Below, piece after piece: positions 13,649-21,023 of a stretch of 22,842 nt of DNA. Each line of letters starts with the position of its first letter. Position 1 is the stretch's first letter. The position numbers were made by a program, and so were the translations under genes. This stretch comes from Syntrophaceae bacterium (lineage in GTDB: Bacteria > Desulfobacterota > Syntrophorhabdia > Syntrophorhabdales > WCHB1-27), in the NCBI GenBank assembly GCA_003165115.1, contig PLSJ01000147.1:5983-28824 (forward strand), given 5' to 3'. The notes under the pieces were generated by a model. The model was not told where the DNA came from. It did no database searches and saw only the letters and a list, made by a program, of their open reading frames with translations.

Positions 13649-15376
13649 CTATTTGGCCGAAGCCTTCTTGAGTATCTCCACGGTCCCCGTGTTCCCGTTC
13701 ACCCTGATCAAATCGCCGTCCGCAATCGACCGGGTGGCCCGCCAGGTCCCCACAACCGCCGGGATCCGGTACTCCCTCGCCGTAATGGCCGCATGGGTGA
13801 GCATGCCTCCCGTATCGGTCACGACGGCCTTGATCTTCGGGAAGAGCGGCGTCCATGCGGTCGCCGTGTACGGGCATACCAGGATGTCGCCCTGATTCAG
13901 GGTCGAAAAGCCCTCGAAAGTTTTTACCACACGAGCGATCCCTTCCGCAACACCGGGCGCCCCCGGGTAACCTTCAAACACGTCCATCACCGCCATTTCC
14001 TCTACCTTCCCGGCCTTCAGCACCTCGTCGACCATCCCGAACACCTTGATCAATATGGGGTCCTCTGCCTTTTCCGGGATGGAGCCCATCGTCAACGGGG
14101 CCTCCTGCGCCGCCTTGGCCTGCTCCCACCCTTCTTTCCTTTCCTTGATGAGAGGGAGAGTCAGACGATGGTAGTGGTAGATCGCGGGGTTCCTGTACAT
14201 GGAGAGGGATTCCATCACCTCGGCCAATTCGTAGTAATTGAAGAAGAACACATCATCGGATTTTTCAAGCAGACCGTATTTGACAAGCCTCCTCCCGCAG
14301 ACCGTGGCCACGTCGTGCAGCCTGGCGGTCGAGGAGCCGTCGATATAGAATCCGTGGTCCTCCTGGAACTGGTAGATCTTCTTCCCTATTTCGAGCTGTG
14401 TCGCGAACGTTCCGGCGTCCGCCTCGTTAAGGGTCGTCTTGAAGGCGGATGCCGCGGCCTGTCCTTCCCTGATCATCGATTCCCTGTCCGCCTTTATGTC
14501 CCAGCCCTGCCTCGTCTTCAGGATGTACGTCTTCAATGTCTCCATGACGGGAGAGGGGTCCTCGATCCACGTGGGGAAGATGACGTCCAGGTGGGCAGCC
14601 GTGATCCTGTGGCCGTACATGTCGAGGAACTTGTTGAACGACCTGATCCAGACCACGCCTCCGGGGTCTTTTTCCAGCTCGTAAAGCACGGCTTTGGGGT
14701 CGAAACCGAGGATCTTGTCGGCTATGCCCTGTCCGTCCGCCAGCTTCGCAAGCTCCCAGAGGGCCGTGTCGGTACGTGTGGCCATGGTCTCGAGACCCTT
14801 GAGCATGGTGGTGAAGTCCTTTTCTTCGAGCCCGTGTTCCTTACAGAAACCCTCGAAACCGAAATAGAGCACGTCGGCCATGTACATGGTGGTGAAATGG
14901 ATTTCCCAGTTCCTCCTGTTGATGGCTTCGCTTCTCTTGATCGCATTGTACAGGTCGGTGTCGGACATGCCGTCGTTGACCGACGCCATGAACGTGAGAC
15001 CTTCCTTTACCTCGTCGATGTAGCCGTTGTACCATTCATCCCAATGTGCCCCGCAGTGTTCGAGCAGCCTGCCGAACTCGGCGGCCCGCCTGCCGATCTC
15101 GTCCGGGTCCGTAAGAGCCTCGAAGCCGAGCATCACCCGGCCCTTGTGGATCTTCACGTGACCGCCCTTCGAAGGCGGCAATTTCGTTATCTCGGCCCCG
15201 ACGTGGTAGCCCCAGGCGTGATGTTTCTGTATGGTCGTCATGCCGAGAGGCGATATGGGAAACGGCTGGTGGAGGTCGTCGCGGAACCAAAAAATATCGC
15301 TGTCATCGGTTATCCTGAGAGTCCTCAAACTCGAAATGCTTCGGTCGTGCGTGTCAAGGTTCAATTTGTCGTACAT
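13649..15376 (-). CDS. Phosphohistidine-domain subunit of a split PEP-synthase-like kinase (PpsA/rifampicin phosphotransferase-like)
   Basis: This 575-residue protein has a C-terminal PEP-utilising swivelling domain (~465-570). GDILVCPYTATAWTPLF and GGMLTHAAITAREYRIPAVVG carry the phosphoryl-carrier histidine (His528). The first ~460 residues are largely helical with PISPLG (40-45), YGHR (254-257), PTWIEDPS (~268-275) and a DDVFFF-x-x-YEL segment. This layout resembles the substrate-binding middle domain of rifampicin phosphotransferase and phenylphosphate synthase subunit PpsA. The PEP/pyruvate TIM barrel of true PEP synthase is absent. In Thauera PpsA the active His also lies near the C-terminus. 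The inferred reaction is His-mediated beta-phosphoryl transfer from ATP to a hydroxyl of a small, probably phenolic, substrate, with the ATP-grasp partner at 18054-19016. A GGAGGG SD precedes ATG 15374-15376. Confidence 0.78.
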   Translation of the reverse strand: MYDKLNLDTHDRSISSLRTLRITDDSDIFWFRDDLHQPFPISPLGMTTIQKHHAWGYHVGAEITKLPPSKGGHVKIHKGRVMLGFEALTDPDEIGRRAAEFGRLLEHCGAHWDEWYNGYIDEVKEGLTFMASVNDGMSDTDLYNAIKRSEAINRRNWEIHFTTMYMADVLYFGFEGFCKEHGLEEKDFTTMLKGLETMATRTDTALWELAKLADGQGIADKILGFDPKAVLYELEKDPGGVVWIRSFNKFLDMYGHRITAAHLDVIFPTWIEDPSPVMETLKTYILKTRQGWDIKADRESMIREGQAAASAFKTTLNEADAGTFATQLEIGKKIYQFQEDHGFYIDGSSTARLHDVATVCGRRLVKYGLLEKSDDVFFFNYYELAEVMESLSMYRNPAIYHYHRLTLPLIKERKEGWEQAKAAQEAPLTMGSIPEKAEDPILIKVFGMVDEVLKAGKVEEMAVMDVFEGYPGAPGVAEGIARVVKTFEGFSTLNQGDILVCPYTATAWTPLFPKIKAVVTDTGGMLTHAAITAREYRIPAVVGTWRATRSIADGDLIRVNGNTGTVEILKKASAK

Positions 15377-15408
15377 GTCCCCCTCCCTTATCTACTTGGC
15401 TATTTGTC

Positions 15409-16074
15409 TTACGTGTCCAGCTTCGAAAGGGCAAGCTGAAGGAACTCATACACATCCCCCTGTTGCCGATTTGCCCTCAGGCCCAGTCCACGCGCGAGTT
15501 CGCCGTAAAGTCGCCGGCGCTCATCCTCGCCCAGGGCGGCCACGGCGGATGCCCGCAGCCCTTTCTTCTGAAGCTCTTCACTTAAAGAACCGAGTACCGC
15601 CGCAAAACGCGTGGAGGTGGCGGAAGCATCCTCCATCTTGAAACCCGGTCTCTTCTTATCATAAAAAACATGCTCCACCTTGCCGCCTTCTTTCACCGTC
15701 ACCTTCTCTTCCGGCGCATATGCCTGAAGGGCATCCCTGCCGACAAAAAGGATGTGCTCGATGCGACGGGGGAGGCGTTTGATCACAAGAAGCTCCGGGT
15801 AATCGTCCGCTACCTCCAGGGACAACCGGCCTTCCTCTTCAACGCGCTCCAGGGTGTAGAAGCGCAGCAGCTCCACGGCCCGTCCATCCACGGCCGCAAC
15901 CTCCTTCCAACCGTCCTTCCACTCCAGAAGGACAAAGTTCTTCGCCGTCCCGGCCGCCTCGCCTGCCCCCAGGCTGGAAAGCTCCGCCTGCACCCGTCCG
16001 CTCAACGTGCCGAAGGGCGCCTCCAGGCGCGTACCGTCCTCGTACTCCACCACTATGCGTTTTGGCCCGCTCAT
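15409..16074 (-). CDS. Unrecognised 221-residue protein of the split-kinase operon
   Basis: I do not recognise this family. The protein has no signal peptide or membrane segment and should be cytoplasmic. Residues ~1-55 look like a beta-hairpin module (KRIVVEYEDGTRLEAPFG ... NFVLLEWKDGWKEVAAVDG). Residues ~80-150 are mixed and charged (RIEHILFVGRDAL, KVTVKEGGKVEHVFYDKK). The C-terminal third is helical (SLSEELQKKGLRASAVAALGEDERRRLYGELARGLGL). It is not the CBS-domain PpsC subunit of phenylphosphate synthase. Its ATG follows the HAD stop by one base (TGATATG), and the kinase large-subunit gene follows after 32 bp. Tight coupling to both suggests a subunit, chaperone or regulator of the same enzyme. 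Confidence 0.7.
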   Translation of the reverse strand: MSGPKRIVVEYEDGTRLEAPFGTLSGRVQAELSSLGAGEAAGTAKNFVLLEWKDGWKEVAAVDGRAVELLRFYTLERVEEEGRLSLEVADDYPELLVIKRLPRRIEHILFVGRDALQAYAPEEKVTVKEGGKVEHVFYDKKRPGFKMEDASATSTRFAAVLGSLSEELQKKGLRASAVAALGEDERRRLYGELARGLGLRANRQQGDVYEFLQLALSKLDT

Positions 16075-16075
16075 A

Positions 16076-16813
16076 TCACACCTTCTTCCTGATCAGCTCT
16101 TTGAGCTTCAGAAAATCGCTTATCCGGTAATCCGCCTCATGGGGAACTGAATCGACATAGCCCGTGTACTGTATGGTGATGAAACCCCGCTTCTTCGCGG
16201 GGATGATATCCGTGGCAGGCTTGTCCCCCACCATGGCGCCCTCCCGCGGCTCGATGCCGCGCTTCCGTAGCGCCAGGACCAGCTCGTCGTAGAGCGTCCC
16301 CTCCTCTTTCGTCTTTCCCTTGTACGCCAGATCGATCGACCCGTCGCGCAGGTCGATCCTGCCCTGCGGTGTCACCAATTCTTCGAAATAATGAGTCAGA
16401 TTTTTCGTTGCGAGGAAGCGGGTCACGATATCGGCGCCCATCGCCCCCAGCGTCTTTTTCAGCTCGGCGACGACCGCAAGATGGATCCCCTCGTCCTTCA
16501 GGTAGCGGAGCGCCTCTTCCAGGCCGTTCCCCATGAGCAGGTGTTCCTGTTCCTTGGCGGAGAAGATTTCCCTGGCCGCCTCCTTCCCATCGAAGACGTA
16601 ACTCATGATCTCGTCACGATGGCCCTCCTTCACCGCGCTGAAAGACCCGTATCGCTCCTTGAGCTGCCGGTATTTGTATATACGCTCTTCGATAAGCTCA
16701 GGCTCCCCGATCTCCTTGGACACATCGCCCACCACGAGGAAATTGCGCAAGCCTGTCGGGTCCATCATGCACTGACCAAAGTCAAAACCGATCCACTTCA
16801 GCTCGATAGCCAT
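16076..16813 (-). CDS. HAD-superfamily hydrolase-like protein with altered motifs
   Basis: This 245-residue protein has a Rossmann-like HAD core. Motif I is GFDFGQCMMD with nucleophile Asp11 but Gly13 at the usual +2 acid/base Asp. This D-x-G form also occurs in some active HADs such as YihX-like phosphatases. Motif II, usually a Ser/Thr after a hydrophobic strand, reads LAVVAELKK with Ala, which is unusual. A lysine (KGKTKEEG) can serve as motif III, and motif IV GDKPATDI (D197, D202) is intact, so metal binding is probable. A helical cap lies at ~20-95. Substrate is unknown: an aryl-phosphate phosphatase or a non-catalytic subunit fits the context, and the phenylphosphate carboxylase delta subunit is also a (smaller) HAD protein. 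ATG 16811-16813, 6 bases after GGGAGG, is chosen over TTG 16819. Confidence 0.72.
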   Translation of the reverse strand: MAIELKWIGFDFGQCMMDPTGLRNFLVVGDVSKEIGEPELIEERIYKYRQLKERYGSFSAVKEGHRDEIMSYVFDGKEAAREIFSAKEQEHLLMGNGLEEALRYLKDEGIHLAVVAELKKTLGAMGADIVTRFLATKNLTHYFEELVTPQGRIDLRDGSIDLAYKGKTKEEGTLYDELVLALRKRGIEPREGAMVGDKPATDIIPAKKRGFITIQYTGYVDSVPHEADYRISDFLKLKELIRKKV

Positions 16814-16859
16814 TCTCAACCTCCCGACATTCGAGGGAACCTTTCGCCCGGATCGTTGC

Positions 16860-16894
16860 GGGCCGAAGGGGAGAAAAGAACCCCCCTTCGGCCC
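16860..16894. repeat. Intercistronic perfect 12-bp inverted repeat
   Basis: GGGCCGAAGGGG (16860-16871) and CCCCTTCGGCCC (16883-16894) form a perfect 12-bp stem with an 11-nt loop. It starts 9 bp after the stop of the amidohydrolase gene, upstream of the HAD gene. No U-tract follows in the operon direction. It may separate mRNA segments of different stability, or terminate partially. Confidence 0.75.
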
Positions 16895-16903
16895 GTTTGC
16901 CCG

Positions 16904-17935
16904 CTACTTCTTCATCGGCGGCAGATGGAAGATCCTCTCCGCGTTCTTCCCCAGTATCAGCTCGATCTCGTCCTGCTTCAGGCCCGCCTGGGTCTGCAGG
17001 TCTTTTATCGCCTTGATCGCCCCTTCCGGGTCACCCACCCTGTGGGCGTAGTCCGTGCCGATAATCATCTGACCCGGGCCGACCCATTCGAGACAGCATT
17101 TCATGGCGGGCAGATAGAAAGACGTCGTGTCAGGGTAGACCCTGGTCTTATACGTCACGTCGGGCGACTCCTTCAGCTCGATCCCCCATTCCTTTCCGTA
17201 GCCCTTGTACGCATCCTGGATCCTGCGGACAAAGTACGGTACGGTGCCGCCCAAATGCCCGTGCACCAGCGTCAATTTCGGGTATTTGGCCATTACCCCC
17301 TGAAAGATGAGGCTCATGACGGCCATGCTCGTATCGAGCGTGTAGCCCCAGAGCTGGTACGGCAGCCTCATCATATCCATCACGGAGGCGGTCAAAGGCA
17401 CCGCGGGGTGGACCAGGAAGGGCATTTCGTATTTGTTCGCGATCTCGTAGATGCCGTGAAACTTCTCGAGATAGACCGCTTCGCCGTTCACGTTAGAAAA
17501 CATCTGGATGCCGACGGCGCCCATTTGGTGGCACCTTTCCAGCTCCTTGCATGCCGCGTCCGGGTCCTGGTACGGGAGGGAAGCCATGTGGAAAAACCGG
17601 CCCGGGTACTTCCTGGCAGCCTCGGCGAGGTGGTCGTTCAGCTTTTTCGCCCAGTAGATGCCTTCGTCTCTTTCCAGGCTTTCCGGCCCCGGGATCGTCA
17701 CGGTGAGCAGCTGCGTATCGAGTCCCGCCGCGTCCAGGTCGCGCACCCTGGCCTCGAGGTCGTAATGGCCGGCCCTGTCGATATGGGCCACGACCACGCC
17801 CTTGTAATACATCCTGAAGGCGGTGGGCCCGTCCTGGATACAATAAGGAGTCTTGTCCTTGCCCCTCGATATTAGGTAATCAATATACTCTTTCGGATAC
17901 CAATGACAATGCACATCAACCGTTCTCTGCGCCAT
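16904..17935 (-). CDS. Amidohydrolase-2 (ACMSD-family) metal-dependent decarboxylase/carboxylase
   Basis: This 343-residue TIM-barrel protein belongs to COG2159. Metal and catalytic residues fall almost exactly where they do in aminocarboxymuconate semialdehyde decarboxylase (H9, H11, H177, H228, D294 in the Pseudomonas enzyme): here H9 and H11 (DVHCHWYP), H176 (FLVHPAVP), H227 (VHGHLGG) and D295 (GTDYAHR). The family includes ACMSD and reversible non-oxidative decarboxylases of gamma-resorcylate, 2,3-dihydroxybenzoate, salicylate and 5-carboxyvanillate, as well as some hydratases. With an EntE-like ligase in the operon, (de)carboxylation of an ortho-hydroxybenzoate is the attractive inference, in either direction. 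ATG 17933-17935 has an AAGGGGGA SD; an in-frame extension to 18145 overlaps the previous gene and lacks family similarity. Confidence 0.85.
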   Translation of the reverse strand: MAQRTVDVHCHWYPKEYIDYLISRGKDKTPYCIQDGPTAFRMYYKGVVVAHIDRAGHYDLEARVRDLDAAGLDTQLLTVTIPGPESLERDEGIYWAKKLNDHLAEAARKYPGRFFHMASLPYQDPDAACKELERCHQMGAVGIQMFSNVNGEAVYLEKFHGIYEIANKYEMPFLVHPAVPLTASVMDMMRLPYQLWGYTLDTSMAVMSLIFQGVMAKYPKLTLVHGHLGGTVPYFVRRIQDAYKGYGKEWGIELKESPDVTYKTRVYPDTTSFYLPAMKCCLEWVGPGQMIIGTDYAHRVGDPEGAIKAIKDLQTQAGLKQDEIELILGKNAERIFHLPPMKK

Positions 17936-17972
17936 GTTTCCCCCTTCTTTAGATTTTTTTGAACTTCCTGAA

Positions 17973-17990
17973 TCCGCCGCCTTCGGCGGA
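17973..17990. repeat. Intercistronic inverted repeat (7-bp arms, 4-nt loop)
   Basis: TCCGCCG (17973-17979) and CGGCGGA (17984-17990) form a compact GC-rich hairpin in the 118-bp gap between the ATP-grasp subunit gene and the amidohydrolase gene. In the transcription direction it is followed by TTCAGGAAG, so there is no U-tract. Confidence 0.55.
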
Positions 17991-18053
17991 AAACCGTTCC
18001 GCCATTTCAATTCGTTTCCCGTGGCGTTTTCGCGGACCACCTCCTTTGCTTTT

Positions 18054-19016
18054 TTATTGCTCGCCGCCGGCCCTCGCCCTTCGGGCCTGCAGGATGTACA
18101 GGTTATCTTTTTCGTAGGCAAACTCGATGTCCTGGCAACAGCCATAATGGTTCTCGATGAGGCAGGCGATCTTGCACAGTTCTTCTATCTGCGCGTCCGT
18201 CAAGGTTGCCCGGCTCACCTTCTCACCCGTTACCTCCGCCCATTCCGCGCCGCCGCCTTCCGCCTGACGGTACGTCTCATGCTTCTTGGCGACCCTCTTA
18301 TCCTTGATGCTCACCGGGTTCTTCGTCATCACGTAGAGGTCGCTCTGGCATCTGCCGCAGACCACGGTTTCCCCCAGGCCCCAATTCGACTCGACCACGA
18401 TCTCATCCTTCGACCCGGTTATGGGATTGATGGTAAAGAGCACGCCGGCCATCTCCGAGTTGACCATGAGCTGGACCGTCGGCGCGATGACCGCCTTGTT
18501 GTAGTCGAGCCCTTTCGAGTGGCGGGCAAAAGCGGCGCGTCCCGACCAGACCGAAGCCCAGCATTCCTTCACCTTCTGCACCACGTTCTGCGCTCCCCGG
18601 ATGTAGTGGAACGTGTCCATCATACCGGGGAAAGAGGAGACGGGCGAATCCTTGATCGCCACCGACGACCGCACGGCCACGAAGGGCTCCACCCCGTCGC
18701 GGGAAAGAGCCGCGTAGCTCTCCACGATCTCCTTCTCTATCTCGGGCGGCACGGGGGCGGCGGAAATCAGCTCACGGATCTCTTTTGTCTTCTCTTCCAG
18801 ACCCTGGAAATCATCGAAGTCGATCTTCGCCGCGGCCTCGTCTATCCGGCCTTTGAGCCCGTTTACTTCCAGATGATGGTAGTACGCCTGTCCGAGCACG
18901 CTGAATCCACCGGGCACATTCAGCTTGAGGCTCGTAAGCTCACCCAGGTGGGCCGCCTTTCCGCCACACTCTTCGAACAGGTCTTTGTTCAGTTCCTCGA
19001 ACCTTTTGACAAACAT
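18054..19016 (-). CDS. ATP-grasp (PPDK_N-type) subunit of the split PEP-synthase-like kinase, PpsB-like
   Basis: This 320-residue protein consists only of the pyruvate-phosphate dikinase/PEP synthase N-terminal ATP-binding domain. Signature residues are present: GGK20A, VAVR116SS, a PGMMDT loop (131-135), AGVLFTINPITG (191-201), ESNWGLGE (209-216) and the metal/ATP-binding end DIE298...YILQ310AR312. It lacks the phosphohistidine domain and the PEP domain. Together with the 575-residue protein it would reconstitute ~895 residues, close to one rifampicin phosphotransferase or the PpsA+PpsB pair of phenylphosphate synthase. Expected role: phosphorylate His528 of the partner from ATP, giving AMP and phosphate. 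ATG 19014-19016 is preferred since GGAGGG lies 4 bases upstream; TTG 19028 and ATG 19019 are too close to that SD. The two kinase genes are separated by three others. Confidence 0.82.
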   Translation of the reverse strand: MFVKRFEELNKDLFEECGGKAAHLGELTSLKLNVPGGFSVLGQAYYHHLEVNGLKGRIDEAAAKIDFDDFQGLEEKTKEIRELISAAPVPPEIEKEIVESYAALSRDGVEPFVAVRSSVAIKDSPVSSFPGMMDTFHYIRGAQNVVQKVKECWASVWSGRAAFARHSKGLDYNKAVIAPTVQLMVNSEMAGVLFTINPITGSKDEIVVESNWGLGETVVCGRCQSDLYVMTKNPVSIKDKRVAKKHETYRQAEGGGAEWAEVTGEKVSRATLTDAQIEELCKIACLIENHYGCCQDIEFAYEKDNLYILQARRARAGGEQ

Positions 19017-19064
19017 CATACCCTCCAAATAGTTTTACCCCTTGCCTCCCGCGGCGGCCTTCGC

Positions 19065-20123
19065 CTACGCACCAGGGGGCAGTTCTTCAGCACCGAGAGG
19101 CGGGCCCGGGATTGAAAGCGGGGCGCGCAGGAAGAAGAATTGATGGACGAGCAATGCAAGCGCGGTCACGTGAAGGGTGTAGAAGGCCGTCCACATATTG
19201 ATGTCGATGGGTAAGCCCGCCGCCTGCGCCTTCGCCACGAAGGGCTGGAGAATGACGCGCAGGATGCAGATCCAGACAGCCGTCAGCACGATCTCTTCCA
19301 GCAGGAAGCACTTCCATCCCCGTGTGGGCTGAATGCAGCCGGCGCAGGGATACAGCTCGAAGGCCACGGAGTGCATGAGGGACCAGCCGATCATGCTCGC
19401 TCCTATGGCGCCGAACCAGAAGGTAGGCGGTATCCCCAGGGAGAGACCGCCCTGCCAGAAGGCATAACCGAGGAACACGCATACCGCGGCCAGCACGAGC
19501 TGGTAGAGCCCTTTCGGCAGCTTGTAAAACGGCCATCCCTGAAAACACATGGGGAAGCCCCACACCTGTATCCACACGATAATCCAGACACACAGCCCGA
19601 ACCAGTAATCGGCAGGAAAGATGCCCTTTGGATCCCACGGCACCCCTTCGGCGGGGGTACCCTTCATACTGGGGAATATGGACCAGATAATAAGGGACAA
19701 CACCATTATGACGACGCTGCCGAAAAGCCAATTCGCCCACGGGGCCTTGAACGGGTGAGGCCCGACCCCGTCGAAGGCGTACCAGAGGGTTACCATGAAG
19801 ACGATGATGCCGAATGTCGGCGTCATGGGCATCCTGGGATAGACATAACCCACGAAGAAGTAGAGTAAGAACGCCGTGAGGACCCAGACGATCATCATGC
19901 CGATGCCGGTCAGCACTTTGCTCGTGCCCGGCTTCCACGTGCCTCCGGGCACGCCGAAAGGCCAGCCGAGACCGAGGATGCCAAAGGTTACACTACCCAT
20001 AAGCAAGAAGAACGAGAATGGAAGATACGCCATGACAAACCATTTGATGGGCACTACATACATGAAGACCCATGAGATTGCCATGATGACGACGAACCGC
20101 AGTAACGCTTGTGCTGTTGACAT
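19065..20123 (-). CDS. Polytopic inner-membrane protein of unknown family
   Basis: This 352-residue protein is very hydrophobic and Trp/Phe/Pro-rich. About nine or ten membrane helices are visible (approximately 7-27, 30-53, 70-96, 104-117, 130-153, 173-192, 207-227, 236-254, 276-295, 314-333). Conserved-looking loop motifs include GLGWPFGVPGG, FDGVGPHPFKAPWANW, FPADYWFG and a cysteine pair ELYPCAGC near residue 260. I do not recognise the family: there is no ABC, MFS, TRAP or TTT signature and no soluble domain. Its place between the enoyl-CoA hydratase and the kinase subunit suggests substrate uptake or a membrane electron/ion role for the operon, which is inference only. A GGGGGAGG SD precedes ATG 20121-20123. 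Confidence 0.72.
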   Translation of the reverse strand: MSTAQALLRFVVIMAISWVFMYVVPIKWFVMAYLPFSFFLLMGSVTFGILGLGWPFGVPGGTWKPGTSKVLTGIGMMIVWVLTAFLLYFFVGYVYPRMPMTPTFGIIVFMVTLWYAFDGVGPHPFKAPWANWLFGSVVIMVLSLIIWSIFPSMKGTPAEGVPWDPKGIFPADYWFGLCVWIIVWIQVWGFPMCFQGWPFYKLPKGLYQLVLAAVCVFLGYAFWQGGLSLGIPPTFWFGAIGASMIGWSLMHSVAFELYPCAGCIQPTRGWKCFLLEEIVLTAVWICILRVILQPFVAKAQAAGLPIDINMWTAFYTLHVTALALLVHQFFFLRAPLSIPGPPLGAEELPPGA

Positions 20124-20194
20124 TCCCCAACCTCCCCCAGTTTAGTCACCCCTGAAAAATCAGGAGTTCGATCACAGCACTTCTGTCACCAGTT

Positions 20195-20220
20195 GTTCCG
20201 CCTTATCTGTGCGGCGGAAC
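20195..20220. repeat. Intercistronic perfect 8-bp inverted repeat
   Basis: GTTCCGCC (20195-20202) pairs with GGCGGAAC (20213-20220) over a 10-nt loop. It begins 5 bp after the stop of the enoyl-CoA hydratase gene and precedes the membrane-protein gene. No U-tract follows on the minus strand. Confidence 0.6.
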
Positions 20221-20225
20221 CGCTG

Positions 20226-21005
20226 CTATGTTCCCCGAAACACGGGCTTTCGCTTCTCGATAAACGCCGACAGCCCCTCTTCGGCATCGAGGGAATTGGC
20301 CACCTGATCGTATATCTCAAGCTCGGACCGTAGCGCCTCCTCGAGAGGCAGGTCCAGACCAACGTCCACGGCGCGCTTGCATCCCCGCACCGCGAGGGGA
20401 CCAGCCGAAGCGATTTTCCCTGCTAAACTCCTCACCTCCTCCATTAAAGTCTCTCTCCCGCAAACCTTCTCGACGAGGCCCCAGGCAAAAGCCTCTGCCG
20501 CGGTCAGCATCGTCCCCGACAGCATCAGATATTTGGCCCTTCCCGGACCGATCAAACGGGGCAACAACTGAGTCCCCCCGTAACCCGCCATCACCCCGAG
20601 CGCCGCCTCGGGCAACCCGAATTTTGCGTTTTCCGCGGCGATCCGGATATCGCAGGCCAGCGCCAGCTCGCATCCACCGCCGAGGGCATATCCGTTGACC
20701 GCCGCGATCACGATCTTGCTCGATCTTCTGATTCGGGACAATATTTGATGCCCTTTGGTGATGAAGGCCGTCCTCCCGCTTCCCGCACTCTTGATCTCCA
20801 ACACGTCCGCCCCCGCGACGAAGGCCTTGGAGCCTGCCCCCGTGATGATGACAACGAGGGAGTCTTCGTCGTCTTCGAGCGTCCGGAATATCTCATCGAG
20901 CCTGAGCATGATCCGATCGTTCAGTGCATTGAGAGCGGCCTCCCTGTTGACCGTCAGCAGGACCGTGCGGTCCGCCTTTTCCACGAGCACTCCCTCTTCA
21001 GCCAC
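20226..21005 (-). CDS. Enoyl-CoA hydratase/isomerase (crotonase) family protein
   Basis: This 259-residue crotonase-fold protein has the oxyanion-hole strand AFVAGADVLEI (~62-72) and the second hole segment NGYALGGGCELALACDIRIA (~104-123). Both catalytic glutamates of the hydratase type are present (in GCELA and GLPEAALGV). The conserved GYGGTQLLPRLIG follows, and the C-terminus ends in FIEKRKPVFRGT, typical of the family. Hydration of an alpha,beta-unsaturated acyl-CoA, aliphatic or alicyclic, is the expected reaction, though crotonases also do isomerisation or ring hydrolysis. It is the second gene of the operon, 18 bp after iclR. The start is GTG 21003-21005, preceded by AAGGAGGAAGC. Confidence 0.88.
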   Translation of the reverse strand: MAEEGVLVEKADRTVLLTVNREAALNALNDRIMLRLDEIFRTLEDDEDSLVVIITGAGSKAFVAGADVLEIKSAGSGRTAFITKGHQILSRIRRSSKIVIAAVNGYALGGGCELALACDIRIAAENAKFGLPEAALGVMAGYGGTQLLPRLIGPGRAKYLMLSGTMLTAAEAFAWGLVEKVCGRETLMEEVRSLAGKIASAGPLAVRGCKRAVDVGLDLPLEEALRSELEIYDQVANSLDAEEGLSAFIEKRKPVFRGT

Positions 21006-21023
21006 GCTTCCTCCTTATCTTCG

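Noticed and set aside
13133..15439. A 768-codon open frame on the plus strand opposite the OYE and kinase large-subunit genes
   Set aside because: It is an antisense shadow caused by high G+C codon bias; its translation has no recognisable domain, while the minus-strand frames have clear catalytic motifs.
16076..16813. Phenylphosphate carboxylase delta subunit (PpcD)
   Set aside because: Length (245 aa) is well above the ~18-kDa PpcD, and no UbiD-type carboxylase subunits are in the window; the resemblance is only at the HAD-fold level.
16391..17875. A 494-codon plus-strand open frame opposite the HAD and amidohydrolase genes
   Set aside because: Same shadow effect; the complementary strand encodes the ACMSD-type active-site residues in the correct positions.
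17936..18145. N-terminal extension of the amidohydrolase frame up to 18145
   Set aside because: The extension overlaps the kinase small-subunit gene, has low-complexity basic composition, and the internal ATG at 17935 has an SD and aligns with the ACMSD N-terminus.
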